Shown piece after piece: positions 27,405-39,142 of a DNA stretch of 64,000 bases. Each line of letters starts with the position of its first letter. The stretch's first letter is position 1. Source of the stretch: RBC074 sp964470555 (GTDB lineage: Bacteria; Acidobacteriota; Blastocatellia; RBC074); contig CAYYDG010000002.1 in assembly GCA_964470555.1 (NCBI GenBank), positions 1 to 64,000 of the forward strand. The letters run 5' to 3'. Both the position numbers and the translations under genes were made by a program. Below the pieces are notes generated by a model. That model had not been told where the DNA came from, searched no databases, and was given only the letters and a program-made list of their open reading frames with translations.

Positions 27405-28624
27405 TTTTTGTGCGGATGTTGCTGGTAATGCTGTCGCAGCAAATCCTTGCCGTAATCGTTGCCGTTCGGCGTTCGCACCACCGTGTGAATGTGTTCGTGG
27501 TTGGGTTTGCGCGGGTCATTCAGATGTCGCAATCCCGCCGGAGTCTGATGATCGAATTCGATCAAAATCACAGGGCTGTGAATGCGGTAATAAAAGACGC
27601 TGTCTTTGGCTGTTTCGCCGACCCAGGCAAACCAGGTGTTATCCAGATGCTGGCGGATTTCGCTCATCTTCACTTTCGCATGGCCAGCATCCATGTTGCT
27701 GATGTACAAGCCAGCCAGTCCCACCAACTGCTCTTTTTGTTTGGCCGTCAACTCTGACCCGCGAATGCCTTTGTAATCCAGCACCACGTTGTCCTTGTAC
27801 GCTTCGCCGACGTTTTGGTTGGAGGTCTTGGACGAAGACAGGATCGCTTTCTTGCGCTGGGCTTCGGTCAAGGCGTTGACCATCGCCAAGCCGTCATTTT
27901 GTTCTTCCTGCAAAATCGAAGTGCCTTTGTATTTGCCTGCGTGGGCGATGATCGGTTCCGATCCCCAGAACGCAGGCGTCATCACTACCTGATCGCCCAG
28001 CACGAAATAATTGATAATCAGATGATGCCCGTCCAATTGCCATCCCCACGGTTCCTTGTCCGAAGGTTTGCCCATGACAGTGAAGTAATACCGGTCTTCG
28101 CCGTATTCGATGAAATTGTCGTTGTTCAATTCGCCCAGCGTGTGATTGAGCTTCATGATGTCTTGCGACAGTTTTAACCCTTTGGCGCTGAGCGCAGCCC
28201 GCATCAATCCAATCGCGGCCTTTTTCTGAGCATCATTCATGTCAATGAAACCCGTCCCTTGCCGCACGTAAAAATGCTGGTTCATCCATTTGCGCCATTC
28301 GTCATCGTTCACGGTGAACAGTGTTTTCGACTTTTGCTCCGGCGTCAGCGCGGCCAGAAAGGCATCTGCCGCCTTGCGCACCGGCGCGGTGGAAACGCCC
28401 GTGGATTTGATGGCGAACAAATTCGGAATGACATTGCCGTCGGTCGTCACGCCTTTGAACGGTTGCGCCAGTCCGGCTTTTTCCGCGTCCAAAGAGCGTT
28501 GTGCAAATTGCTTGACGCGTTCAGCAGGCGTTTGTTGCTGCGAAAACGATTTCAGGCCGAAGCCCAGGATTGCGATTGACACCGCGAAGAGGACGGCCGC
28601 CAGGATGCGAATTTTCACTTTCAT
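27401..28624 (-). CDS. DUF3500 secreted protein (copy 1)
   Basis: This 407-residue protein has a signal peptide or anchor helix (residues 5-28) and a full DUF3500 domain, recognised by the WGWQLDGHHLIINYFV core, FAWVG and the C-terminal NHEHIHTVVRTPNGNDYG. The family is widespread in soil bacteria with no proven activity; the conserved His residues suggest metal binding. A paralogue lies at 43995-45065. It is the last gene before the XDH-type operon on the same strand but is separated from it by a hairpin. Confidence 0.85.
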   Translation of the reverse strand: MKVKIRILAAVLFAVSIAILGFGLKSFSQQQTPAERVKQFAQRSLDAEKAGLAQPFKGVTTDGNVIPNLFAIKSTGVSTAPVRKAADAFLAALTPEQKSKTLFTVNDDEWRKWMNQHFYVRQGTGFIDMNDAQKKAAIGLMRAALSAKGLKLSQDIMKLNHTLGELNNDNFIEYGEDRYYFTVMGKPSDKEPWGWQLDGHHLIINYFVLGDQVVMTPAFWGSEPIIAHAGKYKGTSILQEEQNDGLAMVNALTEAQRKKAILSSSKTSNQNVGEAYKDNVVLDYKGIRGSELTAKQKEQLVGLAGLYISNMDAGHAKVKMSEIRQHLDNTWFAWVGETAKDSVFYYRIHSPVILIEFDHQTPAGLRHLNDPRKPNHEHIHTVVRTPNGNDYGKDLLRQHYQQHPHKN

Positions 28625-28678
28625 TTGTTGACCTCTGAACTTAAGCGCGGAAGTGATGTTGAATGAAGGAAGGAAGGA

Positions 28679-28708
28679 AACCGGAGCGCAGACGTTTGCG
28701 CTCCGGTT
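28679..28708 (-). terminator. Hairpin terminator after the molybdenum hydroxylase operon
   Basis: A perfect 12-bp stem (AACCGGAGCGCA with TGCGCTCCGGTT) and a 6-nt loop start a few bases after the stop of the large-subunit gene. The following tract on the minus strand is pyrimidine-rich but has few T in a row, so the terminator is probably moderate. Confidence 0.65.
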
Positions 28709-28713
28709 GTTCG

Positions 28714-30941
<2,228 letters not shown>

Positions 30942-30942
<1 letters not shown>

Positions 30943-31451
30943 TATTCGTCACCTCCTTTCGTTGCAGCTTTCGGCGCTGCCGCAGGTTTCGCTGCCGCAG
31001 GTTTGGTATTTGCGGCGACTTTGATCGCTTCGCGTATGCGCTGGTACGTGCCGCAACGGCATAAGTTGCCGCGCATTGCGGAATCAATGTCCGCGTCGGT
31101 CGGTTTCGGTTTCTGTTTGAGCAGCGCCGCCGCCTGCATGATCTGCCCGGTTTGGCAGTACCCGCATTGCGGAGCATTGACCTGTTTCCAGGCTTGCTGC
31201 ACCGGATGCGTGCCGGTTGCGCTCAGGCCTTCGATGGTGGTGACGGATTTTCCCGCCAGACTTTGCATCTGCGTTTGGCAACTGCGCACCGCCGCGCCGT
31301 TGACGTGAACCGTGCAAGCCCCGCACAGCCCTTCGCCGCAGCCGTACTTGGTGCCGGTCAATTCGATTTCGTCGCGCAGATACCACAACAGCGGCATCTC
31401 AGGATCGCCGTCGAATTTGCGCGCGACCCCGTTCACTTTGAATGTGATCAT
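30942..31451 (-). CDS. 2Fe-2S subunit of IorA-type molybdenum hydroxylase
   Basis: This 169-residue protein carries both iron-sulfur clusters of the family. The plant-ferredoxin-type cluster uses C38, C43, C46 and C58 (CGEGLCGACTV). The second, helical cluster uses CGYCQTGQ and LCRCGTYQRI. It passes electrons from the molybdenum centre to a periplasmic acceptor, as no FAD subunit is present. The last 25 residues are an Ala/Lys/Pro-rich tail absent from most relatives. It has no signal and is presumably exported as a complex with the Tat-tagged large subunit. Confidence 0.93.
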
Positions 31452-31864
31452 GGTTGTTTTCTCCCGGAGTTGTCAGGTTTTCAGTAAAACGTTTGTTCGA
31501 TGGATGCGCGCATTATGCACTGTTGGCCTATTTAGCCAAAGAGAGGCTGGCGATTTGGTAAGCGATTGCAGATGGCTTCGACTATCCACCGAAACTGGAA
31601 ATCAGAGAAATTATCGCCCAGGCAGATTGTCGTAATAAAAGTGGAGTGCAGTCACAATAACTCACACAAAAAACTTTGCCCATTAAATGAATTTGTGTAG
31701 TATCGCGGCCGTGCCCGAAGCAAAGACAGTCTGATGGCCAACAGGCTTACCCTACTGCTGATTGGCCCATATCCATTTAGTGTCCCATTTCATCAAGACT
31801 TATTCTGCCAATCCAATGGTAAGTTGGAACCCCCTGCCCCCACAATTCACTAGGACAAATAGCA
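31452..31864. other. Intergenic region upstream of the helicase operon
   Basis: These 413 bases separate the divergent molybdenum hydroxylase and helicase operons. I see no gene. TTGCCC (31677-31682) and TAGTAT, 16 nt apart, could be a weak promoter reading toward the helicase operon. AGGA at 31852-31855 is the likely ribosome site of the 695-residue gene. The part from 31500 to 31660 resembles the translated end of a gene but has no start. Confidence 0.4.
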
Positions 31865-33952
31865 ATGAAGGTAGAAGATTGGGAAAGCAGATTTGAAAAA
31901 AAACTTCAACAGATTGCTCCAAGCGAACGACACAAACCTGGGGCGCTTTTGCCGCTCATTCCATCCCGTGAGGAATGGGAAGAGTTCATTGAGCATATTC
32001 AATCCGAATGGCGGATTGAGGAAGGCTATTATTCTGTCCGCCGTGAGCTTCCACATTGCTTTTCTGTGTTGTATGGCGGAGTCGCGTTTTTCAAATATGA
32101 AGAAAATCGTTTCTGGCAACATTTTGCAGAAGAGGTTAAAAGCGCGCCGCTATCCACCAATAAACGAGATGAAATCAATGAAGACTTTGCCCGAATCGCA
32201 GAAAAATTCGGGCTGACGGTTCTCCGGCAGGCGAACCGGACAAACTATGTAGGCTCCGCGGTCTATCACATTGGAATCCCGCTTTCTCTCTGGGATGATT
32301 TCATCAAATTATGTGCGTGGACTCTCTGGCATGATGAATGGCAAGCACTTGCGGACGATGAATGGGCCGAATTGGTCAACAAACGCGTTCACACCAGCCC
32401 ACGACTCAGAAAGTTTTTAATTGAAAATCGTGAAACGGCAACCGCGTTGATCCGGGAAATGCATGATGCACGGCGCATCCTGACTGAAGATGAAACCCTC
32501 ACCATCCACGACCTGAAACAAGCTTGCCTACTGCGACAGGAATACTTTGATGAAGTACCGGAGACCGCTGAATTCCTCCGGCCATCCAACCCCGATTCCC
32601 TCTTCAAAGATCGCGCCCGGCTTATCTGGGATGAAGACAGAGCGCGTATCAGTTTGTATTTGCCTGCGGTCTCAAGAGGCAAACTTCCGGCCACTTGGAA
32701 AGTTGATGACCAAACCCTGCCTGCTTCAGCCACTGCTGACATCTTGAAGGTAAACTCAACAGCCTTCACGGATCGTGTGCTGCTGAAACTAGAAGCCGAC
32801 AAACAAAGCGAGATGCAAAGGTTGCGCGGGCTTGTGCCCTTTGGTCTGTTTGATTGCGAGCGAAACAAGTTCGTCAATCCGGAGCGCGAAATTCTGCCGC
32901 TTGGCAACTATGCGTTACTCGCGCGTGAAGCGTTGTGCGATCTTCACCGGCGCGGTTTTGAGGATGAAGAGAATCCAGCAAATGAAATGTGTGAACTGGA
33001 AGACGGCACGCCATATCACGTCACGCGCTTGTGTCCCGCAGATAAAAGTGCGGCAGTTTCTTTCTCGCTTGCGGGTAAAACTCTGAAGATCGCTTTCCGT
33101 TCCGGTTTGAAGATCGAGGCACGCATCTTCGCCGGAGAAGGCAGTTATGCCGCTGGCTTCAGCCATTACCAGCAATGGATCAAAGTTGAGCGCCTGCCGT
33201 TACTTTGCCTTGCTGTTCCCTTCGGTTCATTTGAGCAATCAGCTTCGATCTTGCAACGCAAGTTTCAGGTCTGCGTTGGCGAACAAGCAATGGAAGGGGT
33301 CTGGGAGAAGAGACACGAAGATGAGCAACAAGAGTTTTATACTTGGCGTTGGGACCATGAACCACAGCCCAAAAAGAAAGTGGCCGTTTCAATCAAAGCG
33401 CCTGAACTCGGATTTAGTTTTACTTATCAGATTGAGATGCGGCAGCCGAAGCCGGACTTGGCCGACTGCTGGCAGAATATGCCGGGAGCGTTCCTGCCGT
33501 GGTTTTTGCTGGCGCAGCCCGGCGCGGGGATGAAGGAAGGGATGAAATGGCAGGAACTGCTGTTGGCAAAGGAAGCCATCGCTCCCGCTGATAAAACATC
33601 GCTCAGCTATTTGCGCTACTGCTTGCGTGAGTATGTGAATTGCGGTTTGATCGCACAACAAGGTCATACTTGGAGAATTGCTGAGTCGCGGGCAAAATTC
33701 GAGCTTGCGGATGATGGCTCTTGCCAAATGAGTTATTGCGGCAATCCCTCGATTCTGTGGGGGCTGTTTCGCTATCTTCACGAGCAAGCAGCCGGTCTTC
33801 CTTTACCGCAGATTGCGGTCGTCAACCGGCGCGGCGAACTGCCTTATCTTTTTGTGGAATGGAAAGCCGAACAACAACGGCTGGCGCAGAAATATCTGAA
33901 TAATCAAAAACAGCACAACGTGCATATTGTTTCTGACCTGTGGAGGCCTTAG
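31865..33952 (+). CDS. Unrecognised 695-residue partner of DUF1998 helicase
   Basis: I do not recognise this 695-residue protein. It has no signal peptide or membrane helix and looks cytoplasmic. An N-terminal helical part (1-250) contains the aromatic-rich block NYVGSAVYHIGIPLSLWDDF (127-146) and LCAWTLWHDEW (149-159). The middle (about 255-520) is predicted beta-rich with several Cys, and the C-terminal part (about 560-695) looks like winged-helix modules (KTSLSYLRYCLREYVNCGLI; GLFRYLHEQAAGLPLPQI). No nuclease, methyltransferase or ATPase motif is visible. The helicase gene starts 2 bp after its stop, so the two proteins are made together and probably act as a complex, this one as DNA-recognition or regulatory subunit. 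Defence function is inferred only from context. Confidence 0.7.
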   Translation: MKVEDWESRFEKKLQQIAPSERHKPGALLPLIPSREEWEEFIEHIQSEWRIEEGYYSVRRELPHCFSVLYGGVAFFKYEENRFWQHFAEEVKSAPLSTNKRDEINEDFARIAEKFGLTVLRQANRTNYVGSAVYHIGIPLSLWDDFIKLCAWTLWHDEWQALADDEWAELVNKRVHTSPRLRKFLIENRETATALIREMHDARRILTEDETLTIHDLKQACLLRQEYFDEVPETAEFLRPSNPDSLFKDRARLIWDEDRARISLYLPAVSRGKLPATWKVDDQTLPASATADILKVNSTAFTDRVLLKLEADKQSEMQRLRGLVPFGLFDCERNKFVNPEREILPLGNYALLAREALCDLHRRGFEDEENPANEMCELEDGTPYHVTRLCPADKSAAVSFSLAGKTLKIAFRSGLKIEARIFAGEGSYAAGFSHYQQWIKVERLPLLCLAVPFGSFEQSASILQRKFQVCVGEQAMEGVWEKRHEDEQQEFYTWRWDHEPQPKKKVAVSIKAPELGFSFTYQIEMRQPKPDLADCWQNMPGAFLPWFLLAQPGAGMKEGMKWQELLLAKEAIAPADKTSLSYLRYCLREYVNCGLIAQQGHTWRIAESRAKFELADDGSCQMSYCGNPSILWGLFRYLHEQAAGLPLPQIAVVNRRGELPYLFVEWKAEQQRLAQKYLNNQKQHNVHIVSDLWRP

Positions 33953-33954
33953 CT

Positions 33955-36900
33955 ATGGAATCTCTCAACTCCCGTTTCGCGCAGGAAGTTTTTGAGCCTT
34001 ACCGCGAACTGCTCAAAGCCGAATATCGCATTCATTCACAATTCGCTCACGCCAAGAAAATCTGGGAAGAGAAGCTGACGATGGAAGAACTGGTCAATGG
34101 CCCGTACCTGGAAAAGTCGCAAATGTACGCGTCGGGTGATTCACTGGCTCAGCTTCAACTGCACGAAAAGACGAAGACTACAATCAGCAAGCGGCTCAGT
34201 GGGCGTAGCTTGTATAAACATCAAACTGAAGCTCTCAAGCTGATTCTGAATGGAGAGAATGCCGTCATCGCCACCGGCACGAGCAGTGGCAAGACGCTGT
34301 GCTATCAGATTCCGATTCTTGATGATCTGTTACGGAACTCATCGCCAGGGTTGCGCGCCATCATCATTTACCCCCTCAACGCGCTGGTCAACGATCAATT
34401 GACTGAGTGGGAAGAGATGCTGAAGGCTCATGGTCAAATCACATTTGCCCGCTTCACCGGACAAACCCCAAACAATCAGAAGGATTACGAAGTACGGGAG
34501 AAAGAGGTTATTGCTCAACAACTGACAGATGGGCGACTCACCCAGCAACAGATGCAGCGGGAAATTCAAACCCGGCTTGAAGCTAAATTAAGAAACGACC
34601 CACCTAACCGTCTCAATCACCGCGAAGCGATCCGTGAGAATCCACCGCACATCCTCATCACCAACTTTTCAATGCTGGAATATCTGATGGAACGTCCGGT
34701 TGACGCGCCAATCTTTGACGCCGCGCGCTTGAAGTTTCTCGTATTGGATGAGGTTCATGCTTATCGCGGCGTACAAGCAACCGAAATCGCGTTTCTGGTG
34801 CGGCGGCTCAAAGACCGTCTTGGGCTTGAGCAACTGCTTTGCATCGCCACTTCCGCCACTCTTGGCAAACCCGATGATCCTGACAGCAAGGCAAAGGTGC
34901 GCCGGTTTGCGTCCGACCTTTTCGGCGAAACTTTCGTTGAACCCAATCCAATTTACGGCACGGCTGCGCGACCTCAACTGGCTACACCCTCATTCACGCC
35001 GACGCCCTCACAATACATCGCCGCCGCTGAAAAGTTGCGCACCGGTCAGGAGCCGGAAGCGCAGCGACTGATTGCGCCAATGCTGCCGACAATCTCATTG
35101 GCAACGTCGCTTGATCACGATGAGAACCTTTATCGCTTGCGCAAAGAGATTCTGACCAAACCCAGTTTACTGGCGACTGTGGCAGAGACGCTTTGGCCTG
35201 ATGAATCACTGGCTGAAGACGGCTTGCAGGCATTGTTGGAAATCGTCGCCACGGTCAAACAAAATCAACCGGGCGAAGACCTGCTGCCAACGCGCCTTCA
35301 TTACTTCGTGCGGGCGCAGGACGGCTTGCACGTTTGCTTGCATCCGCAATGTCCGGGACGGCTGGGCGGGAAAGCAGCCTTCTTTGTTTCACGCAAAAAT
35401 GGAGAACAATCAACCGAAGGTTTCTGCCCGTTTTGCAGCCGCTCGCAATTGGTTGAGGTCGTTACCTGTCGCAAATGCGGCTGGCTCTACGGTGCGTTGC
35501 AAGACCTCGGCCCACGCCGCGCGCAGAGTCCTGATAAAAATGCCGACGAGCCTGAACCCAAGTTCGATTCTTTTTCGACTGAACTCGGCTGGGCGGCAGA
35601 TTCTTTCTGGTCGTATTTCAGTGTTGAGGGTGACTTGCCGTGGCCTTCGCTGCCCAAAACCGATGACGATGAAGAAGAGCAGGATAAACTGTTCCTCAAC
35701 CCAGCCAAGCTCCAGTGGTGCGTTGTTTGTGGGAAAAAGAAAGCCAATGACGCCGGTGATAACTGTCAATGCGAAGCTCCTCAGTTGCGCAACATCTTGA
35801 TCTTTCATCGTCAATGCCCTGCGGACAAATACGAGAACATTTACAGCCAGCAAAAGAAACCGTTGACCGCCTGTCCGAACTGTGGCGCAAGAAACAGTTC
35901 GGGGTTGGAACCAGTGCGGCGGTTCCAAGAGTCAGACGATGAGACCGGGCTGGCAATGGCGCTGCCGTTGGCCCACTTTCAGGTCAGCCAGCAACTATCT
36001 GGCAACAAACCACGTAAATTGCTTTGCTTCACCGACCATCGTCAGCGTGCCGCCGCTTTTCCCGCGCTGCTTGAAGAAGAGACTTTTGCGCATGACTTGG
36101 GACGCAAAATTGTTGAAGTGGTTTATGCCACGAATAAGCCGCTTGATCTCGTCAGTCTGGGCGAGCGGCTGGCGGAGATCGCCGACCCGCAAGTTAATGA
36201 ATATGACCCGGATTTCTTTTTGCCTTCTTCGCGCTTTCCTGACGAACCGCTTGACGCCAGAGGCCGCGTGAATTTGTGGCTGGCAGAAACATTCAGCTAC
36301 TTCGGCATTCCCGACTCAGCGCGCGAATCAGCCGAAGACCTTGGACTTGTCGCAGTCGAATACCAGTTGCAAGAAAGTGAACTGCAAATGTTTCATTCGC
36401 TGCTGAACAAGACGGCAACTTCAGTGACGCTTTCTCCGGCAGATTCAACTGGCGCGCTGCAAACGCTGCTCAGCTTCCTGCGTCACCGAAAAGCATTCAC
36501 ACTTCCCAAAGGCCGTATTACGCCCGACGCTGTCGCTTTTGGGCGTGTCACCGCAGACATCGCCTGCACACTGAAACGCGAAGGCAATGATCGCCCTGGC
36601 TGGCTACCAAAGATCAATCAGGATGGCAGCTATCGTGACAACTTCGTTACCGACTATCTGCGGCGGCTACTCAGTTTGCCGCAAACGGAAGCGCTGGTAT
36701 TGGCGGAAGCTGTTTGGCAGTTTCTTACCACACGGTTCTTGCTCATTGATACCTCAAATAGAGGTCGCTGGAAGCTGGATCACGAACGGCTTTTTGTCGT
36801 GAAGACAGCGAATCGTTATGTCTGCAATCGCTGCGGCATAGTGACATCCTACTCAGCCGGACAATGCTGTCCCCGTAAAAGTTGTGTTGGCACGTTGGAA

Positions 36901-38829
36901 GCACGAGAGTTCAAAGCCTCGCAGGAGAACATCATCGCGCAATGGGTAGCCGGGGCAGACAACCAGCGATTTACCACGCTGAAATCCGAAGAACACACTG
37001 CCCAAATCAATAAAGACCTCGCCAAACGAATAGAGGACGAATTTCGTGCTGAAGGTGTCAACCTGCTGAGCAGCACGACTACGTTTGAAATGGGCATCAA
37101 CATCGGCGACCTACAAAAGGTACTGCTGCGCAACGCACCACCATCAAGCGCCAACTATGTGCAGCGCGTCGGACGAGCTGGGCGCGGCAAAGACAAGAAT
37201 GCCGTGTGCGTCACGCTCTGCCGTCGCACCAAATATGATGGCGATGCGTGGCGCAATCCACCGATGCTGATGTCCGGCGAAGTCCGCACGCCGACAGTCT
37301 TCATTGAAAACCGTATCATCGCACAACGTCATTTCAACGCGGTGGCCTTCGCGCGTTTCTTACGCATCAAGATTGCCGACGAAAAGCTGTTGGGCGTGGA
37401 TGTTGGACAGAAGGTTCCGCTCGCTCCTTTCATGTCGCTCGAAAGCCGTAGCGGTCTTCCCCCAGACTGGCTGAAAGACTATTCATCCACATTGTGGCTG
37501 GACTTCTCCGCCTGGTTGAATCAACAGACCGAACCCGATCTTTTTCGTACTCAGTCCAGTCAATCGTTTTCCGAGGCGCTCTCCGGCTTCGATGTGGCGC
37601 GCAGCCAGACACAGCAATGCTACGATAACGTGCTGAAAGAGATCGTCGAAGAGATGGCTGCATTGCTGACCGAACGCAAGCAGATGTTCAACGCAGGTAA
37701 AAACCCTGCGGACATTGATCGCGCCGTACAAAACTTGCTGAGTAGTGATGTAATTGCCGTACTCGCCAAGCGCGGCTTTCTGCCGCGCTATGCTTTCCCG
37801 TTGGATGTCGTCGCGCTGGAAACTGGCTGGAGTCGCTGGTCGCGCGATGCGGATGTAGAGTTGAGCCGTGACCGCGCGATAGCGATTTCCGAATTTGCGC
37901 CTGGCGCTCAGGTCATTGCGCGCAAGAAGGTTTTTTCCAGCGCGGGGCTTTATATCGCAGGCAAAACTGACCGGCCTGAACGGAAATGGTATTCCCGTTG
38001 CCCCGACTGTGAGCAGATACGCGCTTTACCAGTACAAGAACCGTTGTTGGGCAACTGTTCCGTTTGCCAGCGATCAATCACCACTCAACACATCAAACCA
38101 TTTGTCGAACCGACTGCTTTCAGCGTCAGAATAGGGGACGCTGAAAGACATCGCCGCACTTCGCTAATTCGCCAACGGCAAGGACTAACCCACTTTATTG
38201 ATTCGGTCGCCGACACAGATTTTGAGGAACGCGGGCTATTTCAACTTGCTCTAAAAGAAGCAGGCAAGCTGTTTCGCTACAATCTTGGCCCTGAAAACAA
38301 AGGCTTCATGCTTTGCCAGGTCTGCGGTCACAGCGAACCAGGACGTAGCTTCAAAGCTGGCAAAAAGCATAAACGATTGCGACCTAGCTCCGGCAACACT
38401 GAATGTGTGAACGAACACCCCTGGACGAAACCGCTGGCCTACGGTCATCAGTTTGAGAGTTATTGTTTAATTGCGCGTCCGAATTTCAATAGTTCGTCCA
38501 TTGAATCGCTCGCTTTTGCGCTACGCAAAGGGCTATGCAACGTACTTGAGGTCGAGGCTTCCGATATTGGTGTTTCGTGGCGTTGGCTTGCAAATCGGCG
38601 ACAGGGAAACAAAAACGCTGAAATTGTCCTTTACGATCTCACGCCCGGAGGCGCGGGCTTTGTCAAAGAAGGATTTGATAACTGGCAACAGGTAGTCGAA
38701 AACGCCGTGCTGGTTTGCAATGACTGTACTTGCGAAGAGGCTTGTTACGATTGCTTGAAAGATTTTAGCAATCAGTCTTATCACGACCGTTTGAACCGCT
38801 TTATGGCCGCCGAGTCGTTGGCGCAGTAG
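33955..38829 (+). CDS. Large DEAD/DEAH helicase with Cys-rich insert and DUF1998 domain
   Basis: This 1624-residue protein is a superfamily-2 helicase related to the YprA/MrfA branch. Motif I is TGTSSGKT (107-114), motif II DEVH (265-268), motif III SAT (300-302) and motif VI QRVGRAGRG (1070-1078). Between the RecA lobes lies an insert of several hundred residues with many paired cysteines (C461/C466, C491/C494, about C508/C511, C589/C592, C604/C606, C957/C960), implying multiple zinc knuckles. The C-terminus is a DUF1998 domain with YDLTPGGAGF and a cysteine cluster C1588-C1591-C1593-C1597-C1600. GGAGG lies eight bases before the ATG at 33955; an in-frame start at 33940 overlaps the previous gene. 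DUF1998 helicases occur in Druantia (DruE), DISARM and mitomycin repair (MrfA). Which applies is open. Confidence 0.88.
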   Translation: MESLNSRFAQEVFEPYRELLKAEYRIHSQFAHAKKIWEEKLTMEELVNGPYLEKSQMYASGDSLAQLQLHEKTKTTISKRLSGRSLYKHQTEALKLILNGENAVIATGTSSGKTLCYQIPILDDLLRNSSPGLRAIIIYPLNALVNDQLTEWEEMLKAHGQITFARFTGQTPNNQKDYEVREKEVIAQQLTDGRLTQQQMQREIQTRLEAKLRNDPPNRLNHREAIRENPPHILITNFSMLEYLMERPVDAPIFDAARLKFLVLDEVHAYRGVQATEIAFLVRRLKDRLGLEQLLCIATSATLGKPDDPDSKAKVRRFASDLFGETFVEPNPIYGTAARPQLATPSFTPTPSQYIAAAEKLRTGQEPEAQRLIAPMLPTISLATSLDHDENLYRLRKEILTKPSLLATVAETLWPDESLAEDGLQALLEIVATVKQNQPGEDLLPTRLHYFVRAQDGLHVCLHPQCPGRLGGKAAFFVSRKNGEQSTEGFCPFCSRSQLVEVVTCRKCGWLYGALQDLGPRRAQSPDKNADEPEPKFDSFSTELGWAADSFWSYFSVEGDLPWPSLPKTDDDEEEQDKLFLNPAKLQWCVVCGKKKANDAGDNCQCEAPQLRNILIFHRQCPADKYENIYSQQKKPLTACPNCGARNSSGLEPVRRFQESDDETGLAMALPLAHFQVSQQLSGNKPRKLLCFTDHRQRAAAFPALLEEETFAHDLGRKIVEVVYATNKPLDLVSLGERLAEIADPQVNEYDPDFFLPSSRFPDEPLDARGRVNLWLAETFSYFGIPDSARESAEDLGLVAVEYQLQESELQMFHSLLNKTATSVTLSPADSTGALQTLLSFLRHRKAFTLPKGRITPDAVAFGRVTADIACTLKREGNDRPGWLPKINQDGSYRDNFVTDYLRRLLSLPQTEALVLAEAVWQFLTTRFLLIDTSNRGRWKLDHERLFVVKTANRYVCNRCGIVTSYSAGQCCPRKSCVGTLEAREFKASQENIIAQWVAGADNQRFTTLKSEEHTAQINKDLAKRIEDEFRAEGVNLLSSTTTFEMGINIGDLQKVLLRNAPPSSANYVQRVGRAGRGKDKNAVCVTLCRRTKYDGDAWRNPPMLMSGEVRTPTVFIENRIIAQRHFNAVAFARFLRIKIADEKLLGVDVGQKVPLAPFMSLESRSGLPPDWLKDYSSTLWLDFSAWLNQQTEPDLFRTQSSQSFSEALSGFDVARSQTQQCYDNVLKEIVEEMAALLTERKQMFNAGKNPADIDRAVQNLLSSDVIAVLAKRGFLPRYAFPLDVVALETGWSRWSRDADVELSRDRAIAISEFAPGAQVIARKKVFSSAGLYIAGKTDRPERKWYSRCPDCEQIRALPVQEPLLGNCSVCQRSITTQHIKPFVEPTAFSVRIGDAERHRRTSLIRQRQGLTHFIDSVADTDFEERGLFQLALKEAGKLFRYNLGPENKGFMLCQVCGHSEPGRSFKAGKKHKRLRPSSGNTECVNEHPWTKPLAYGHQFESYCLIARPNFNSSSIESLAFALRKGLCNVLEVEASDIGVSWRWLANRRQGNKNAEIVLYDLTPGGAGFVKEGFDNWQQVVENAVLVCNDCTCEEACYDCLKDFSNQSYHDRLNRFMAAESLAQ

Positions 38830-38864
38830 CTTAATCAAATAGTGGCCTTCTTTTTTTTTGCGAC

Positions 38865-39089
38865 TCATTCAAGTCTGCCGAACACATCCTTGATGACAGC
38901 GCCGCTTCTGAGAAAGCGTTCTGTGGCTGCCCAGGCGCGCCGCTGGTGTTCGCGCTCGGAAATGACTTCGTCGAGAGCAAGCTCAATGGTTTCTATCTCG
39001 GTCTTGGCTCCGAGTAGTTTCTGAGCTTGTTTGAGTTTGGCTTCATCGAGCGAGTAACGCTTCTGCTTGACTGCTGAACTTCGTGCCAT
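38865..39089 (-). CDS. VapB-like antitoxin, orphan
   Basis: This 74-residue basic protein contains a helical YSLDEAKLKQAQKLLGAKTE segment, like VapB-type antitoxins of the form 'idekll.eAlkllG.kt..e.ie.AL'. No PIN-domain toxin gene follows or precedes it. AGGAGAAT lies before the ATG at 39089; a longer start at 39131 is unlikely. It converges with the helicase gene 35 bp away. It may be a leftover of a TA pair or pair with a distant toxin. Confidence 0.6.
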   Translation of the reverse strand: MARSSAVKQKRYSLDEAKLKQAQKLLGAKTEIETIELALDEVISEREHQRRAWAATERFLRSGAVIKDVFGRLE

Positions 39090-39142
39090 TTTAGGATTCT
39101 CCTTTCGTGAATGCCCGTGTATGTAGGTCAACGCGCCAAATG

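Noticed and set aside
31500..31660. Possible gene remnant before the helicase operon
   Set aside because: A short translated stretch looks protein-like but has no start, no family signature and is interrupted.
31865..38829. Complete DISARM, BREX or Druantia locus
   Set aside because: No methyltransferase, phospholipase D, PglZ, BrxC or recognised Druantia accessory gene is seen beside the helicase.
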